Below are positions 34,167-43,109 of a stretch of DNA of 64,000 nt, in pieces (positions within the stretch are counted from its first letter, which is position 1; every line of letters begins with the position of its first letter). This DNA comes from Poriferisodalis sp026713105. Lineage in GTDB: Bacteria > Actinomycetota > Acidimicrobiia > Acidimicrobiales > Poriferisodalaceae. The translations under genes and the position numbers were made by a program. The stretch lies in the NCBI GenBank assembly GCA_965115995.1, contig OZ220472.1, positions 1,860,001 through 1,924,000 on the forward strand. Direction: 5' to 3'. The notes under the pieces were generated by a model. The model did not search any database. It was not told where the DNA came from and saw nothing but the letters and a program-made list of their open reading frames with translations.

Positions 34167-35294
34167 CTAACGACGGTACGGCGAACCGAGCCGGTCCAGC
34201 CATCGCAGCGGCGGCACCGTGTCGATGACTTTGCTGAACGACCAGCGCTCGCTCGCCAGGTTCGCAAGCGCGAGCACCGCCAGCACAACCCACTCGACAG
34301 CCCCCGAGTAAGCGACGACGGTGGCCATGCCCAGCACCGCTCCCACGGGATTGACGCCGCTGTCACCCAGCATGTGCTCTTCGGCAAGCTCGCTGCGAAG
34401 CAGCCCGGCTGAAGCTCCGGCGGCAGCAGCGGCGCAGACCGCCCAGATGGCTGCCTCGCCACCGAGACCGAAGCCGAAGCGGTCGGGCCAACTGGCTGCA
34501 GTGATGGTGACGGGCACGAGACCCACCAGCCACCAGGCCAAGACGACCTTGGTCGCCCGCCCGGGTGCCCGGTCAGTGAGATTCAGCAGATTGGCGCTGA
34601 GCGCGACAATCAGCGCGGCGCGCGCCAACTCCACAGCACTCCACATCCCGACCGGCTCGACCTGCAGGCCCAGAACCACCAAGACAGCGCCAACGGGGCC
34701 GCCGACGTGCTCACCTCGGGCGTCCCAGCTCCCCGAGGGATCTCCCCACAGCGCAATCTGCACTGCCGCAACTGCGACGATGAGCCCGCCGACCGCCTTC
34801 TGGGCCCCCGAGGTGAGCCGCCGTTGTTCCCAACTGAGATACAGATGCCCGCGAAATCCGGCGGCCTCACGTGTATCCGGCTCGCCCCCGATTCCGCTGG
34901 TGTCGTCGTGATAGCCGAGCCAGCCGAATCCGAACAGCAGGGCGAATGCGGCGATGGCTGCGGCCCATACGGTCGCCTCCGCAGAGCGAGCCAGCGAGAT
35001 ACCCCGGCCGAGCGCACCGACGATTTCGTTGCCGGCTCCGATGAGCCCGGCGGCAAGCAGCACCGCGGCGAGAGCGATTGCCGCCGCGGTCGACGCGATG
35101 ACGAGCAGGCCACCGACGCCCACGACTGGCCGGCCTCGATAATTCGGGCGCAGCCAACGCTCGCGACGCATACGTGCGCCCAGCCAGCGCCACAGCAGCG
35201 CGGAGATCGCCAACGAGCCCATGAATGCAGCGCTCAGCAACGCTGCGGTCTGCAAGCGTTCGTCGATGGCAGCCGCCATCAACGCAGACGTCAT
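34167..35294 (-). CDS. MraY/WecA-like glycosyl-phosphate transferase
   Basis: This 375-residue multi-pass membrane protein has about ten hydrophobic helices and resembles the polyprenyl-phosphate sugar-phosphate transferases that start cell-wall glycan synthesis. Family landmarks appear in order: an Asp pair in GYHDDTSG (the MraY DD), NLLNLTDRAPGR (equivalent to NxxNLTDG) and HMLGDSGVNPVG (equivalent to the GDxGS motif). The DRAPGR wording departs from true MraY, and its length suggests a WecA-like or uncharacterised actinobacterial branch. It follows a GT2 gene by 37 bases, so the two may cooperate on one lipid-linked glycan. Confidence 0.72.
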   Translation of the reverse strand: MTSALMAAAIDERLQTAALLSAAFMGSLAISALLWRWLGARMRRERWLRPNYRGRPVVGVGGLLVIASTAAAIALAAVLLAAGLIGAGNEIVGALGRGISLARSAEATVWAAAIAAFALLFGFGWLGYHDDTSGIGGEPDTREAAGFRGHLYLSWEQRRLTSGAQKAVGGLIVAVAAVQIALWGDPSGSWDARGEHVGGPVGAVLVVLGLQVEPVGMWSAVELARAALIVALSANLLNLTDRAPGRATKVVLAWWLVGLVPVTITAASWPDRFGFGLGGEAAIWAVCAAAAAGASAGLLRSELAEEHMLGDSGVNPVGAVLGMATVVAYSGAVEWVVLAVLALANLASERWSFSKVIDTVPPLRWLDRLGSPYRR

Positions 35295-35331
35295 GGCCGG
35301 TCGCTCGCTTCGCCGTCGCCGCCTCGCGAAC

Positions 35332-36234
35332 TCACGACTCGCTCGGGGACCGGCGTCGCCGCAACGAACGCCACGGCCGCAGGACCCGAATCGAACGCCA
35401 TGGCCGGAAGGCCCGAATCGAACGCCACGGCCGGAGGGCCCGTGCTCGATGCAATGACTGGCGTGCCGTGCGCCCCAGCCGTTGCCGAGGCTCGCGCAGT
35501 GGCAGGTCTCGACCCGTCGAGACGACGCGGCTCAGCACTGATGCGACCAGGTAGTAGTTCAGCTTCGGACTGCCGACGCGGGGCAGCGCGGCCAGGTACA
35601 CGTGGCGACCGATTCGCGCCCGATGCGCGAAGCCGCTGAGGTCACGCCCGGTGAGGCGATGCGTGAAGCCGACCTCCACCTCGCGGATGGATGCCCCGCG
35701 GTTGGCCGCATCGAGCGTCAAACCGATCTCGAGACCGAAACCGGGGGCGAGATGGAGCGATCGAAGCAGCGGACCCCGCACGGCGCGCTGACCCGAGAGA
35801 GGCTCCGCGAGCGACATTCCTGTCTCAGAACGCAGGATGCGTCCCGCAAAGCTCTTGACGAACCCGAACCCGCCCCCGCGTTCGGTAGAGCCGAGTACGG
35901 CGATCGTCATGTCCGCTGACCCGAGCGAGACCGGCGTCAGCAGTTCACCGGCCAGCGCGGCGGAATCGCCCAGATCGGCATCGATGAGCAAGTAGGCATC
36001 GGGCGCGCCAGACGCCGCAATGCCGGCGGTGATCGCCGCTCCCTTGCCGCGATTGCGCGCAAGTTCGACGACTCGCGCTCCTGCGGCAGCGGCAGCAGCC
36101 GCGGTGCGGTCTCGGGACCCGTCGTCGACCACGATGACATCGAGCACATCGGGCACGGTCGCCAACGCGGTCACCGTGGCGCCAACGGTGTCCGCCCGGT
36201 TGAAGGCGGGCACGATGGCCACGGCATGGGTCAT
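35332..36234 (-). CDS. Family 2 glycosyltransferase with basic repeat tail
   Basis: This 300-residue GT-A transferase carries the nucleotide-sugar fold: AIVPAFNRADTVG, then VVDDGSRDRT and the metal-binding DADLGD. Later motifs (GFGFVKSFAGRIL, LSGQRAVR, GFGLEIGLT) resemble DPM1/UgtP-like polyprenyl-phosphate glycosyltransferases. The last 50 residues are strongly basic and contain three 9-residue repeats (consensus LRPWRSIRx). The tail could bind acidic membrane lipids, since no transmembrane helix is present. Its ATG overlaps the mctB stop by four bases. Confidence 0.8.
   Translation of the reverse strand: MTHAVAIVPAFNRADTVGATVTALATVPDVLDVIVVDDGSRDRTAAAAAAAGARVVELARNRGKGAAITAGIAASGAPDAYLLIDADLGDSAALAGELLTPVSLGSADMTIAVLGSTERGGGFGFVKSFAGRILRSETGMSLAEPLSGQRAVRGPLLRSLHLAPGFGLEIGLTLDAANRGASIREVEVGFTHRLTGRDLSGFAHRARIGRHVYLAALPRVGSPKLNYYLVASVLSRVVSTGRDLPLREPRQRLGRTARQSLHRARALRPWRSIRAFRPWRSIRVLRPWRSLRRRRSPSES
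35366..35446 (-). repeat. Three 27-bp in-frame repeats in the GT2 gene tail
   Basis: Units start at 35366, 35393 and 35420, each beginning GAACGCCA(C/T)GGCCG and 27 bases long, so expansion or loss changes the tail by nine residues without a frameshift. They encode RPWRSIR-type repeats. Confidence 0.85.
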
Positions 36235-37292
36235 GGCAGACCCAATCCGTGGTTGAGGTCCGCCCCGGAGAAGTGGTTGACAGCAGGCAGTCGCTCCAGT
36301 GCGACCAGCAGCGCCAGATCGCCTGAGAAGGACGTGACCTCGTCGACAGTCGAGTAGCCCTGCGCGAGCACCGGGTCGGAACGGACCCGCTCCAGCACGG
36401 CGCCGTAGCCGGCACCTGCCGAGCCGGGTGCCCGAACCTCGACGATGACGCCGGTGCCGACGTGCCCGTCATCGGCGATGGCGGCCAGCAGGTCGAAGAC
36501 AAAGTCTTGGTTCAACCCCGCAGCCCCCGCATCGGTCACCACCACGAGTCGCAAGTGCTCCCCGCCGAGCCGGTGCAGTGCCACCGCGCCAGTGCCATCG
36601 TGGGTGACCAGTTCGAGGTCGCGCAGCAAGGTGAGCGCCGTGCGCGTCTGCGGCACCGATGAGAATCCGCGAGAGAAGCCGTCGAGCGCTGCGGAATCGG
36701 TGATTGCGTCGACATCAGAGCCGAGGGCTCGGCTGGAACCGGCCTCGGTCGGCCGAAAGAGCGCTTGGGGCACCAAAAAGCGCAACGCCCGCTGTATGGC
36801 GTTGCGGCTGTTGCCCGCCAGGGCGAATGCCTCGGCGATGCTGTCGCGCACGGATGGATCAACTAGGCGCAATTCGTCGCTGATCCACAGCACCCCGCCC
36901 GGCTGCGTGTCGGTTTCGTCCAGGCGTGCGCGGATGGCCATGACGGCGTCACGGTCGGTGGACTCTGGCGCGACGATGAGCGTGGTGGTGCCGCTCAATC
37001 GCCCTTGCGGCAGGTACGGCCGCACGAGGTCCTCCACCTCAAAGCGCTCGGATGCCGCGGCTTCCACGCTTGCGAGCGCCGCATCGCGTGCGGCCTCAAC
37101 TGCGCCGAGCTCCGCCTCAGCCGACGCTTGCCGTTCGACGGCCGACTCGGTGTCAGCCTGCAGCTGGTCCACGCGTGATTCGAGATTGCTCACCAGCACC
37201 GAGTCGACAAATGTCGAGCCCAGTGCCAGGCCGATCGCCAGGGCCAGGAACACTGCGGCAATGGAAACGATGTGATAGCGGAGGTTGATCAT
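36231..37292 (-). CDS. mctB: MctB-like envelope protein (putative copper transport)
   Basis: This 353-residue protein opens MINLRYHIVSIAAVFLAL, the hallmark start of the actinobacterial MctB family: a single membrane helix at about residues 7-28. A coiled coil follows (about 33-82, LESRVDQLQADTESAV), then a globular domain with no obvious metal-binding cysteines. In Mycobacterium tuberculosis the homologue Rv1698 was described as an outer-membrane protein needed to lower intracellular copper, a role other work has debated. It lies between steA and the GT2 gene, as expected for this cluster. The function here is by homology only; a cell-division role coupled to SteA is an alternative. Confidence 0.85.
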   Translation of the reverse strand: MINLRYHIVSIAAVFLALAIGLALGSTFVDSVLVSNLESRVDQLQADTESAVERQASAEAELGAVEAARDAALASVEAAASERFEVEDLVRPYLPQGRLSGTTTLIVAPESTDRDAVMAIRARLDETDTQPGGVLWISDELRLVDPSVRDSIAEAFALAGNSRNAIQRALRFLVPQALFRPTEAGSSRALGSDVDAITDSAALDGFSRGFSSVPQTRTALTLLRDLELVTHDGTGAVALHRLGGEHLRLVVVTDAGAAGLNQDFVFDLLAAIADDGHVGTGVIVEVRAPGSAGAGYGAVLERVRSDPVLAQGYSTVDEVTSFSGDLALLVALERLPAVNHFSGADLNHGLGLP

Positions 37293-37305
37293 TCGCCTGA
37301 CCGGC

Positions 37306-38484
37306 CTAGAGGCCCATGTTGATCCACAGCGTGCGCAGCAGTAGACGGCCCGGCTCGGTCACCGCAGCAATGACGCCGATGGTGACCAGCGCAGAAACGA
37401 TGAGCATCGCCATGTCGCGTTTGCGCACCTGCGTGCGATACAGGCGGCTCACGCCCTTTGCATCTACCAGAGCTGAGGACACCTGCATCCTGGTCAGGAA
37501 GGTCGACGCCATGCCTCGGCGGCCCTTGTCGAAGAAGTCGACCATCGACGTGTGTGATCCGACCTCGACAATCTGCTCGGCCCTGCGCTCGAACGCGAGC
37601 CGTAACGCCACGTCCTCGCTAGTGCCCGGCGCAGCGATGACGTCGTAGCTGAGTCCTGCATCCTCGAGCCGTTTCGCTCCTGGCGCGCCCCCTTCGGGAT
37701 ATGCGTGCACGATGAGCTGTGCCCCGCAGGTCAACGCCCTGGGCGAGACCGAATCGAAGTCGCCGATGATGATGTGAGGCACTAGCCCGACCTCCAGCAG
37801 CGCATCGGCACCGCCGTCCACCCCGATGACGACGGGCCGCATATCCGACATGTAGCCGGAGCGACGCAGCGCCGCCAGATCCTCGCGATAGTCGATGCCG
37901 CGCACCACGACCAGCACGTGACGGCGCCGCAGCTCATGGCGCAGCGGCGGGATCTCCAGTTCGTCGGTGAGGACCTGCGGCTCCTTCTCGAGGTACTCGA
38001 GCGTGTTGCGGGCAAAGCTGCCGAGTTCGCTGCGCACCGCGATGCGCGCCGATTCCAGCACCTGCTCGAAGTGTTCGGCATCGCGGCGATATCCGGTTCC
38101 CACCACCTGGTCATCTCGCAGCACCTCATCGCCTGCGATGGCGACTTCCTCGCCGTCACGGAGCGATGCGAACGCCTCCTCACCGATGTCTTCCAGCACC
38201 GGCACTCCTGCCTGGGCGAGCGTGAGCCCGCCCAGCGCTGGGTACCGCCCGGTCATCGTCGGTGCTGCATTGACCACGGCGATCGCACCTGCCGCCAGAA
38301 GCCCGTCCGCGGCGACCCGATCGAGATCGGCGTGGTGAATCACCGCAATCTCTCCCCGCTCCAAGCGCCGCACCAAGTTTTTGGTGCGGCGATCCACACG
38401 ACACCTTCCTGCGAATTCGACATAGCCGTTGCCCTCGCTGCGGCGCACGCGCTGGCGTCCCCACAATGACCGCGAGCGGGACAT
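37306..38484 (-). CDS. steA: SteA-like protein, thiamin-pyrophosphokinase-like fold
   Basis: This 392-residue protein has a TPK-like catalytic half, with GVDGGADALL and IIGDFDSVS as the recognisable motifs, and a C-terminal hydrophobic helix (about residues 363-385, AMLIVSALVTIGVIAAV). It matches the actinobacterial SteA family, which partners SteB (MctB-like) to promote cell separation by controlling peptidoglycan hydrolases in Corynebacterium. I choose the ATG at 38484 because AGGGTGA lies just upstream; a GTG two codons earlier overlaps the recN stop. The long upstream open frame is recN antisense and unlike the family. Catalytic activity is unproven. Confidence 0.85.
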   Translation of the reverse strand: MSRSRSLWGRQRVRRSEGNGYVEFAGRCRVDRRTKNLVRRLERGEIAVIHHADLDRVAADGLLAAGAIAVVNAAPTMTGRYPALGGLTLAQAGVPVLEDIGEEAFASLRDGEEVAIAGDEVLRDDQVVGTGYRRDAEHFEQVLESARIAVRSELGSFARNTLEYLEKEPQVLTDELEIPPLRHELRRRHVLVVVRGIDYREDLAALRRSGYMSDMRPVVIGVDGGADALLEVGLVPHIIIGDFDSVSPRALTCGAQLIVHAYPEGGAPGAKRLEDAGLSYDVIAAPGTSEDVALRLAFERRAEQIVEVGSHTSMVDFFDKGRRGMASTFLTRMQVSSALVDAKGVSRLYRTQVRKRDMAMLIVSALVTIGVIAAVTEPGRLLLRTLWINMGL

Positions 38485-38486
38485 GG

Positions 38487-40169
38487 TCACCCTGGCGAGC
38501 CGCCGCGCTCGGGGGGCAGATCGGGCTCGGCGACGTGCGTCGGGTCGGGAGCCACAGCAGCGAGCCGCGCCGGATCGCGCTCGGCTCGGCCCGCTGCGGC
38601 GACCTCCAGCAACTCGGTCGCGTGCTGGCGACCGCTGGCCCACGCCGGTTGACCAGCGAGCATTCTTGCCAGTTCGCTGACACGATCCTGCCCCGACACG
38701 GCAACGAGGTCTGAGGCCACCGCGTCACCGTCGTCGGTCTTTCGGACGGCTACGTGGGAGTGCGCGCACGCGGCGACCTGCGGGAGATGGGTGACCACCA
38801 GGACTTGGTGGTGCTCGGCAAGGTTGGCCAGCGCCTGACCAACCGCCAGCGCCGTCTCGCCGCCGATGCCGGCGTCGACCTCGTCGAACACCAGCGTCGG
38901 GGGGCCTGCAGTGAGCACCAGCCGCAGTGCCAGCATGACGCGTGCCAGCTCGCCGCCGGAGGCCACCTTCGACAGGGGCCCAGCAGCAACTCCCCGATTG
39001 GCACTGAAGAGCAACTCGACGTTGTCGCTCGGCCCCTCGCCGCTGACGCTGACTTCCAGCGTGCCCGCAGCCAGCGCCAGCGACGCCAGATGCTCGCTGA
39101 CTGCGCCACTGAGTCCGGGTGCAGCGGCGCAACGAGCGGCGGCCACCGCGTGAGCTTCGGCTTCGGCACGCCGCTGGGCCGACGCGATGCCCTCCTCCAG
39201 CTCAGCTGCGAGCTCGGCGTGCCGCTCAAGCTGGGAGAGGCGTTCCGCCGCTCGGGCGCCGAACGACACCACCTCGGCGAGCGTGTCGCCGTACTTGCGG
39301 GTCAGCTCCCGCAGCAGTTGGTGCCGGGCACGGACGTCTGCCAGCGCCTGCGGATCGTCCTCGATAGTCTCGAGCACGCCGCGCAGCTGCGCGACGGTGT
39401 CGTCCAGTTCGGCGGCCACAGCGGCGAGTCGATCGCTCACGAGGGCGAACGCCTTGCGAGAGGCAAGCAAGGCCGCCGCTGACCCGAGCCGGTCGATCGC
39501 CCCTTCGTCGCCGGCAAGCTCCTGGCGAGCGCCATGACCGTCCGCGAGGTGCGATGCGGCATCGGCCAGCAGGTCCTCACGCTCGGTGATGCGCTCCAGC
39601 TCGCAGGGGTCATCCAGCCGTGCCGCAGTGATCTCGTCAACCTGGTACCGCAGAAGATCGATCTCCTGCGCCCTGGCCCGCGCGTCGCCTCCGAGCGCGG
39701 CCAGGTTCTCCCTCAACGCCCGCAGCTCCTCACGCGCTGCGGCCAGCGGGCGCAGATCGATGCCGCCCCAGCGATCCAGCGCCTCGCGCTGGGTGCGTGC
39801 GCGCAGCAACGACTGGTGCTGGTGCTGCCCGTGAAGATCGACTAGCTCGGATCCCAGCTCCGCGAGTTCGGGTGCCGACGCCATCGCGCCGTCGAGGTAG
39901 GCGCGGCTACGGCCGGTTGCGGGGATCACGCGGCGCAGCACGCGCTCGCTGCCGTCGGGGCATACGAACCTGCCCTCGACGATTGCTTCGGCAGCGCCGG
40001 CACGCACCATGGCAGGATCGGCCCGTCCTCCCATGAGCAGCTGCACCGCCTGCACCACAAGCGTCTTGCCGGCGCCTGTCTCGCCGGTCAGCGCCGTCAT
40101 GCCTTCGCCGAGCACCAGGTTGGCCCCCGTGATGACGCCGAGATTGCGCACCGACAATTCGGCGAGCAT
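38487..40169 (-). CDS. recN: DNA repair protein RecN
   Basis: This 560-residue SMC-like ATPase is involved in double-strand-break repair. It has the Walker A GETGAGKT at about residue 30, the RecN-specific DLHGQHQHQSLL near 115, two coiled-coil stretches around a central hinge, the ABC signature ASGGELARVMLAL and the Walker B LVFDEVDAGIGG. The ATG at 40169 overlaps the nadK stop by one base (TGATG). A longer frame upstream is only nadK read in another frame. The last 40 residues are a Pro/Glu-rich extension beyond the usual end. SOS control cannot be judged because it sits inside an operon. Confidence 0.93.
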   Translation of the reverse strand: MLAELSVRNLGVITGANLVLGEGMTALTGETGAGKTLVVQAVQLLMGGRADPAMVRAGAAEAIVEGRFVCPDGSERVLRRVIPATGRSRAYLDGAMASAPELAELGSELVDLHGQHQHQSLLRARTQREALDRWGGIDLRPLAAAREELRALRENLAALGGDARARAQEIDLLRYQVDEITAARLDDPCELERITEREDLLADAASHLADGHGARQELAGDEGAIDRLGSAAALLASRKAFALVSDRLAAVAAELDDTVAQLRGVLETIEDDPQALADVRARHQLLRELTRKYGDTLAEVVSFGARAAERLSQLERHAELAAELEEGIASAQRRAEAEAHAVAAARCAAAPGLSGAVSEHLASLALAAGTLEVSVSGEGPSDNVELLFSANRGVAAGPLSKVASGGELARVMLALRLVLTAGPPTLVFDEVDAGIGGETALAVGQALANLAEHHQVLVVTHLPQVAACAHSHVAVRKTDDGDAVASDLVAVSGQDRVSELARMLAGQPAWASGRQHATELLEVAAAGRAERDPARLAAVAPDPTHVAEPDLPPERGGSPG

Positions 40170-41071
40170 CAGCGATCCTTCAGGCCGAATTTGTGCTTCA
40201 GCACGCGATGGAAACTGTCGCCGCCGGCGGTGACGAAGCGGGCCTCGTAGGGAGCGCGCGTCACCACGAGTTCGTCGCCGGTCTGCAGCATCGTGGCCGA
40301 GCGGCCATCGACGGCGGCAAGCGCCGGTCGTTCGCTGATCACCCGTACGCCGATTTCCGTGTCGGGGGGCAGCAGCAACGAACGGTCGAACAGCATGTGC
40401 GGCGCGACCGGCGTGACCTGCAGCGACGAGTGCGTCGGCGCAACGACCGCACCGCCTGCAGAGAGGCTGTAGGCCGTGGAACCGGTCGGCGTCGAGACGA
40501 TGAGTCCGTCTGCCGCATAGGTCGCGAACACATCGCCGTCGAGCCACACCTCCAGCCGGACCGTGTGACCTGGATCGCGCTTCTCGAGCACGACTTCATT
40601 CAGTCCGGTCCACCCATCGGTGTCTTCGGTGTCTTGTGGATCTCGATCATGATCGCCCGCCTCGTCACGACTGTCGCCCGCGGCCCTGCGCACTCGTGCG
40701 CTGACCATCATCCGCTCCGAGACCCCCAAGGCCCCTGCGAGCGCCGCAGCTACCGTTTCGGTGAGCTCCCCGGGCTCAAATTCGGTCAGGTAGCCGAGGT
40801 GGCCGACATTGACCCCGAGCACCGGAACGCCTGCGGCCGCGACGAGATCGAACGAGCGCAACATGGTGCCATCGCCGCCCACGCTGACCGCAAGATCCCA
40901 CGCAGCGTCGATCAGCTCGCGAGCCCCAAGATCGGGACGGCCGATCGCCGCCGCCTCCACGCCACCCATCTCGACCGTGTGACCCTCGCCTTCCAGCCAG
41001 TCCACGAGCAGCGTCGACGCCGCCAGCGCCTCAGCCCGCTCGGCATGGGCGATCACCAGCACGTCGCTCAT
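40169..41071 (-). CDS. nadK: NAD kinase
   Basis: This 300-residue kinase phosphorylates NAD to NADP. The diagnostic GGDGT is at residues 65-69 (VSVGGDGTML), followed by GVNVGHLGYL and the nucleotide-binding GLIVSTPTGSTAYSLSAGG. A hydrophilic insertion of about 25 residues rich in Asp and Arg (GDSRDEAGDHDRD) lies before the catalytic loop; it probably forms a surface loop. The ATG overlaps the tlyA stop by four bases and its own stop overlaps the recN start, so tlyA-nadK-recN forms a coupled operon. Confidence 0.95.
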   Translation of the reverse strand: MSDVLVIAHAERAEALAASTLLVDWLEGEGHTVEMGGVEAAAIGRPDLGARELIDAAWDLAVSVGGDGTMLRSFDLVAAAGVPVLGVNVGHLGYLTEFEPGELTETVAAALAGALGVSERMMVSARVRRAAGDSRDEAGDHDRDPQDTEDTDGWTGLNEVVLEKRDPGHTVRLEVWLDGDVFATYAADGLIVSTPTGSTAYSLSAGGAVVAPTHSSLQVTPVAPHMLFDRSLLLPPDTEIGVRVISERPALAAVDGRSATMLQTGDELVVTRAPYEARFVTAGGDSFHRVLKHKFGLKDR

Positions 41072-41967
41072 GGCGATGCCTCTGCGGCGGGCTGGGTACC
41101 GTCGGCGCCCGCTGCGACAGTGCGGGGCGGCGCCTCGATGGCGATCCCGACGGCGATCTCGATGGCGGCCTCCAGGTCGAACGCCCGGGGCTCAGCATCG
41201 TCGGCCGCTGCGCATGCGCCTTCCACGACGCGCCGACAATGCAGGAAAAACTCGGCGTTGCCTGCGGCGCCTCGCAATGGCGAGGCGGTGACGCCGCACG
41301 GTGCAAGACCGTTGAGCGAGGCCCTGGCTGCCACGTCGCTGAGCACTCTCCGCCAGACCTCGGGGTCGCGTACCACGCCCTTGCCCCGCGAGGCCTCCCT
41401 CCGGCCGGCCTCGAACTGCGGTTTCACCAGCAGCACGGCGTCCCCGCCCGGCGCCGTGCACGCCGCCAGGTTCGGCATCACTGTCTCAAGCGAGATGAAC
41501 GACAGGTCAGCGGTCACGATGTCTGCGACGCCGCCGATGTCGGCGGGCCCGACATGGCGCACGTTGCAGCGTTCCCGCACTATCACACGCGGATCGTCTC
41601 GCAGGCGAGCGTCCAGCTGACCCCAGCCGACATCGACAGCAACGACCTGCGCGGCCCCGCGCTGCAGCAGGCAGTCCACAAACCCACCCGTCCCCGAACC
41701 GGCATCGACGACTCGTCGTCGCGCTACGGCGATCCCGAATGTGTCCAGCGCAGCGTCGATCTTGTCCCCGCCGCGCGACACGAATCGCGGCGGTTCGCCG
41801 CTGAGGTGGACTGGCTCAGCAGCCGCCACCATTCTGGACGGTTTGTGCGCGACGGATCCCCCGACCAGAACGCGACCGCCCGAGATGAGTGCCTGTGCTG
41901 CCGCACGCGACGGCGCCATGCAACGGCGTACCAGCTCGTTGTCGAGGCGTCGTCGCGCGACGTTCAT
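41068..41967 (-). CDS. tlyA: TlyA 16S/23S rRNA 2'-O-methyltransferase
   Basis: This 299-residue enzyme belongs to the TlyA family, which 2'-O-methylates C1409 of 16S rRNA and C1920 of 23S rRNA; loss gives capreomycin resistance in mycobacteria. An S4 RNA-binding domain at residues about 4-60 (RLDNELVRR, ALISGGRVLVGG) precedes a RrmJ-like methyltransferase with the SAM motif DAGSGTGGF, the catalytic-type DLSFISL, and KPQFEAG. I start at the ATG at 41967, where the conserved RRRLDNELVRRC begins. A C-terminal tail of about 45 Ala-rich residues extends beyond the fold. It is the first gene of the tlyA-nadK-recN-steA-mctB run. Confidence 0.9.
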   Translation of the reverse strand: MNVARRRLDNELVRRCMAPSRAAAQALISGGRVLVGGSVAHKPSRMVAAAEPVHLSGEPPRFVSRGGDKIDAALDTFGIAVARRRVVDAGSGTGGFVDCLLQRGAAQVVAVDVGWGQLDARLRDDPRVIVRERCNVRHVGPADIGGVADIVTADLSFISLETVMPNLAACTAPGGDAVLLVKPQFEAGRREASRGKGVVRDPEVWRRVLSDVAARASLNGLAPCGVTASPLRGAAGNAEFFLHCRRVVEGACAAADDAEPRAFDLEAAIEIAVGIAIEAPPRTVAAGADGTQPAAEASP

Positions 41968-42031
41968 GCAGCCGAACGTACCAGCGCGCCTGCGGCGCGC
42001 CGCATTGATTTCCGCGCGAGGTAAGCGCCGG

Positions 42032-43051
42032 TCAGACGTACCAAGTGCCGCGTGAACGCAGCAGCTGCGAAATGTCGGCCGGGCCTTGTTTTTCCTGGGC
42101 CGCAGCCAGCTGTCGCGTGGAGGCCATCGCGTACTCACTGCGTCGCACCGCACGGAACACTCCGACCGGTGTCGGCTCGAATGGTCCTCGTGCCAGACGA
42201 GCCAGCATGAACGCTGTCGAGGGATCGTGCTTCGATTCGTCGTGTATGAGCAATTCGTCGGTGCTCACCTCGGCGGTGTGCACGACTCGGGCGCAGCCTG
42301 ACTCGTCGATGACGCCGAACTCGCCGTCGGCGCCGAATTGGATGGGTTCGCCATTCTTCAGCGGGATCAGGTTGGCATCGCGGTTCTGCTTCTTGGTCAC
42401 CCCTTCGAACGCACCGTCATTGAAGACATTGCAGTTCTGGAACACCTCCACGAACGCGGCGCCGTCGTGTTCGTGCGCGCGCCGGAACGTCTCCATCATG
42501 TGCTGGCGGTCCATGTCATGGGTCCGGGCCACAAAGGACGCCTCGGCGCCGAGTGCTACCGCCAGCGGATTGAACGGGGCGTCCAGCGAACCCATCGGCG
42601 AGCTCTTGGTGACCTTGCCGACCTCGCTGGTGGGGCTGAACTGGCCCTTGGTGAGGCCGTAAATCTGATTGTTGAACAGGAGCACCTTGATCTTGACATT
42701 CCGACGCAATGCGTGGATGAGGTGATTGCCGCCGATCGACAGCATGTCGCCGTCGCCGCCGATGACCCACACGTCGAGATCCGGCCGGGCCATCGCCAAG
42801 CCGGTGGCGATCGCCGGCGCGCGGCCATGGATGCCGTGCACGCCGTAGGAGTTCATGTAGTACGGGAACCGGGCGGCACAACCGATGCCCGAAACGAACA
42901 CCGTGTTGTGCGGTTCGGTGCCGAGGCTGGGCATCAGCATCCGCATCGCCGTCAGAATGGAATAGTCGCCGCAGCCCGGGCACCAACGAACCTCCTGGTC
43001 CGAGGCCCAGTCTCCAGGCTGTGTGGTCGGCGTTATCGAGGTGTCAGTCAT
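42032..43051 (-). CDS. korB: 2-oxoacid:ferredoxin oxidoreductase, beta subunit
   Basis: This 339-residue TPP-binding subunit is the partner of the KorA-type chain upstream. It has the Fe-S/TPP motif WCPGCGDYS near residue 23, VSGIGCAARFP, the TPP Mg-site GGDGDMLSIGG and NNQIYGLTKGQFSPTS, which is typical of 2-oxoglutarate-type rather than pyruvate-type enzymes. Together the subunits would convert 2-oxoglutarate plus CoA to succinyl-CoA while reducing ferredoxin, in either direction of the TCA cycle. The gene follows korA after 58 bases. Substrate specificity is by family similarity. Confidence 0.88.
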   Translation of the reverse strand: MTDTSITPTTQPGDWASDQEVRWCPGCGDYSILTAMRMLMPSLGTEPHNTVFVSGIGCAARFPYYMNSYGVHGIHGRAPAIATGLAMARPDLDVWVIGGDGDMLSIGGNHLIHALRRNVKIKVLLFNNQIYGLTKGQFSPTSEVGKVTKSSPMGSLDAPFNPLAVALGAEASFVARTHDMDRQHMMETFRRAHEHDGAAFVEVFQNCNVFNDGAFEGVTKKQNRDANLIPLKNGEPIQFGADGEFGVIDESGCARVVHTAEVSTDELLIHDESKHDPSTAFMLARLARGPFEPTPVGVFRAVRRSEYAMASTRQLAAAQEKQGPADISQLLRSRGTWYV

Positions 43052-43109
43052 CGTGGAGTTTGCCTCTGTTGGTGTTGGCTGGTCTCGTTCGTTACGGGTG
43101 AATTGGGGC

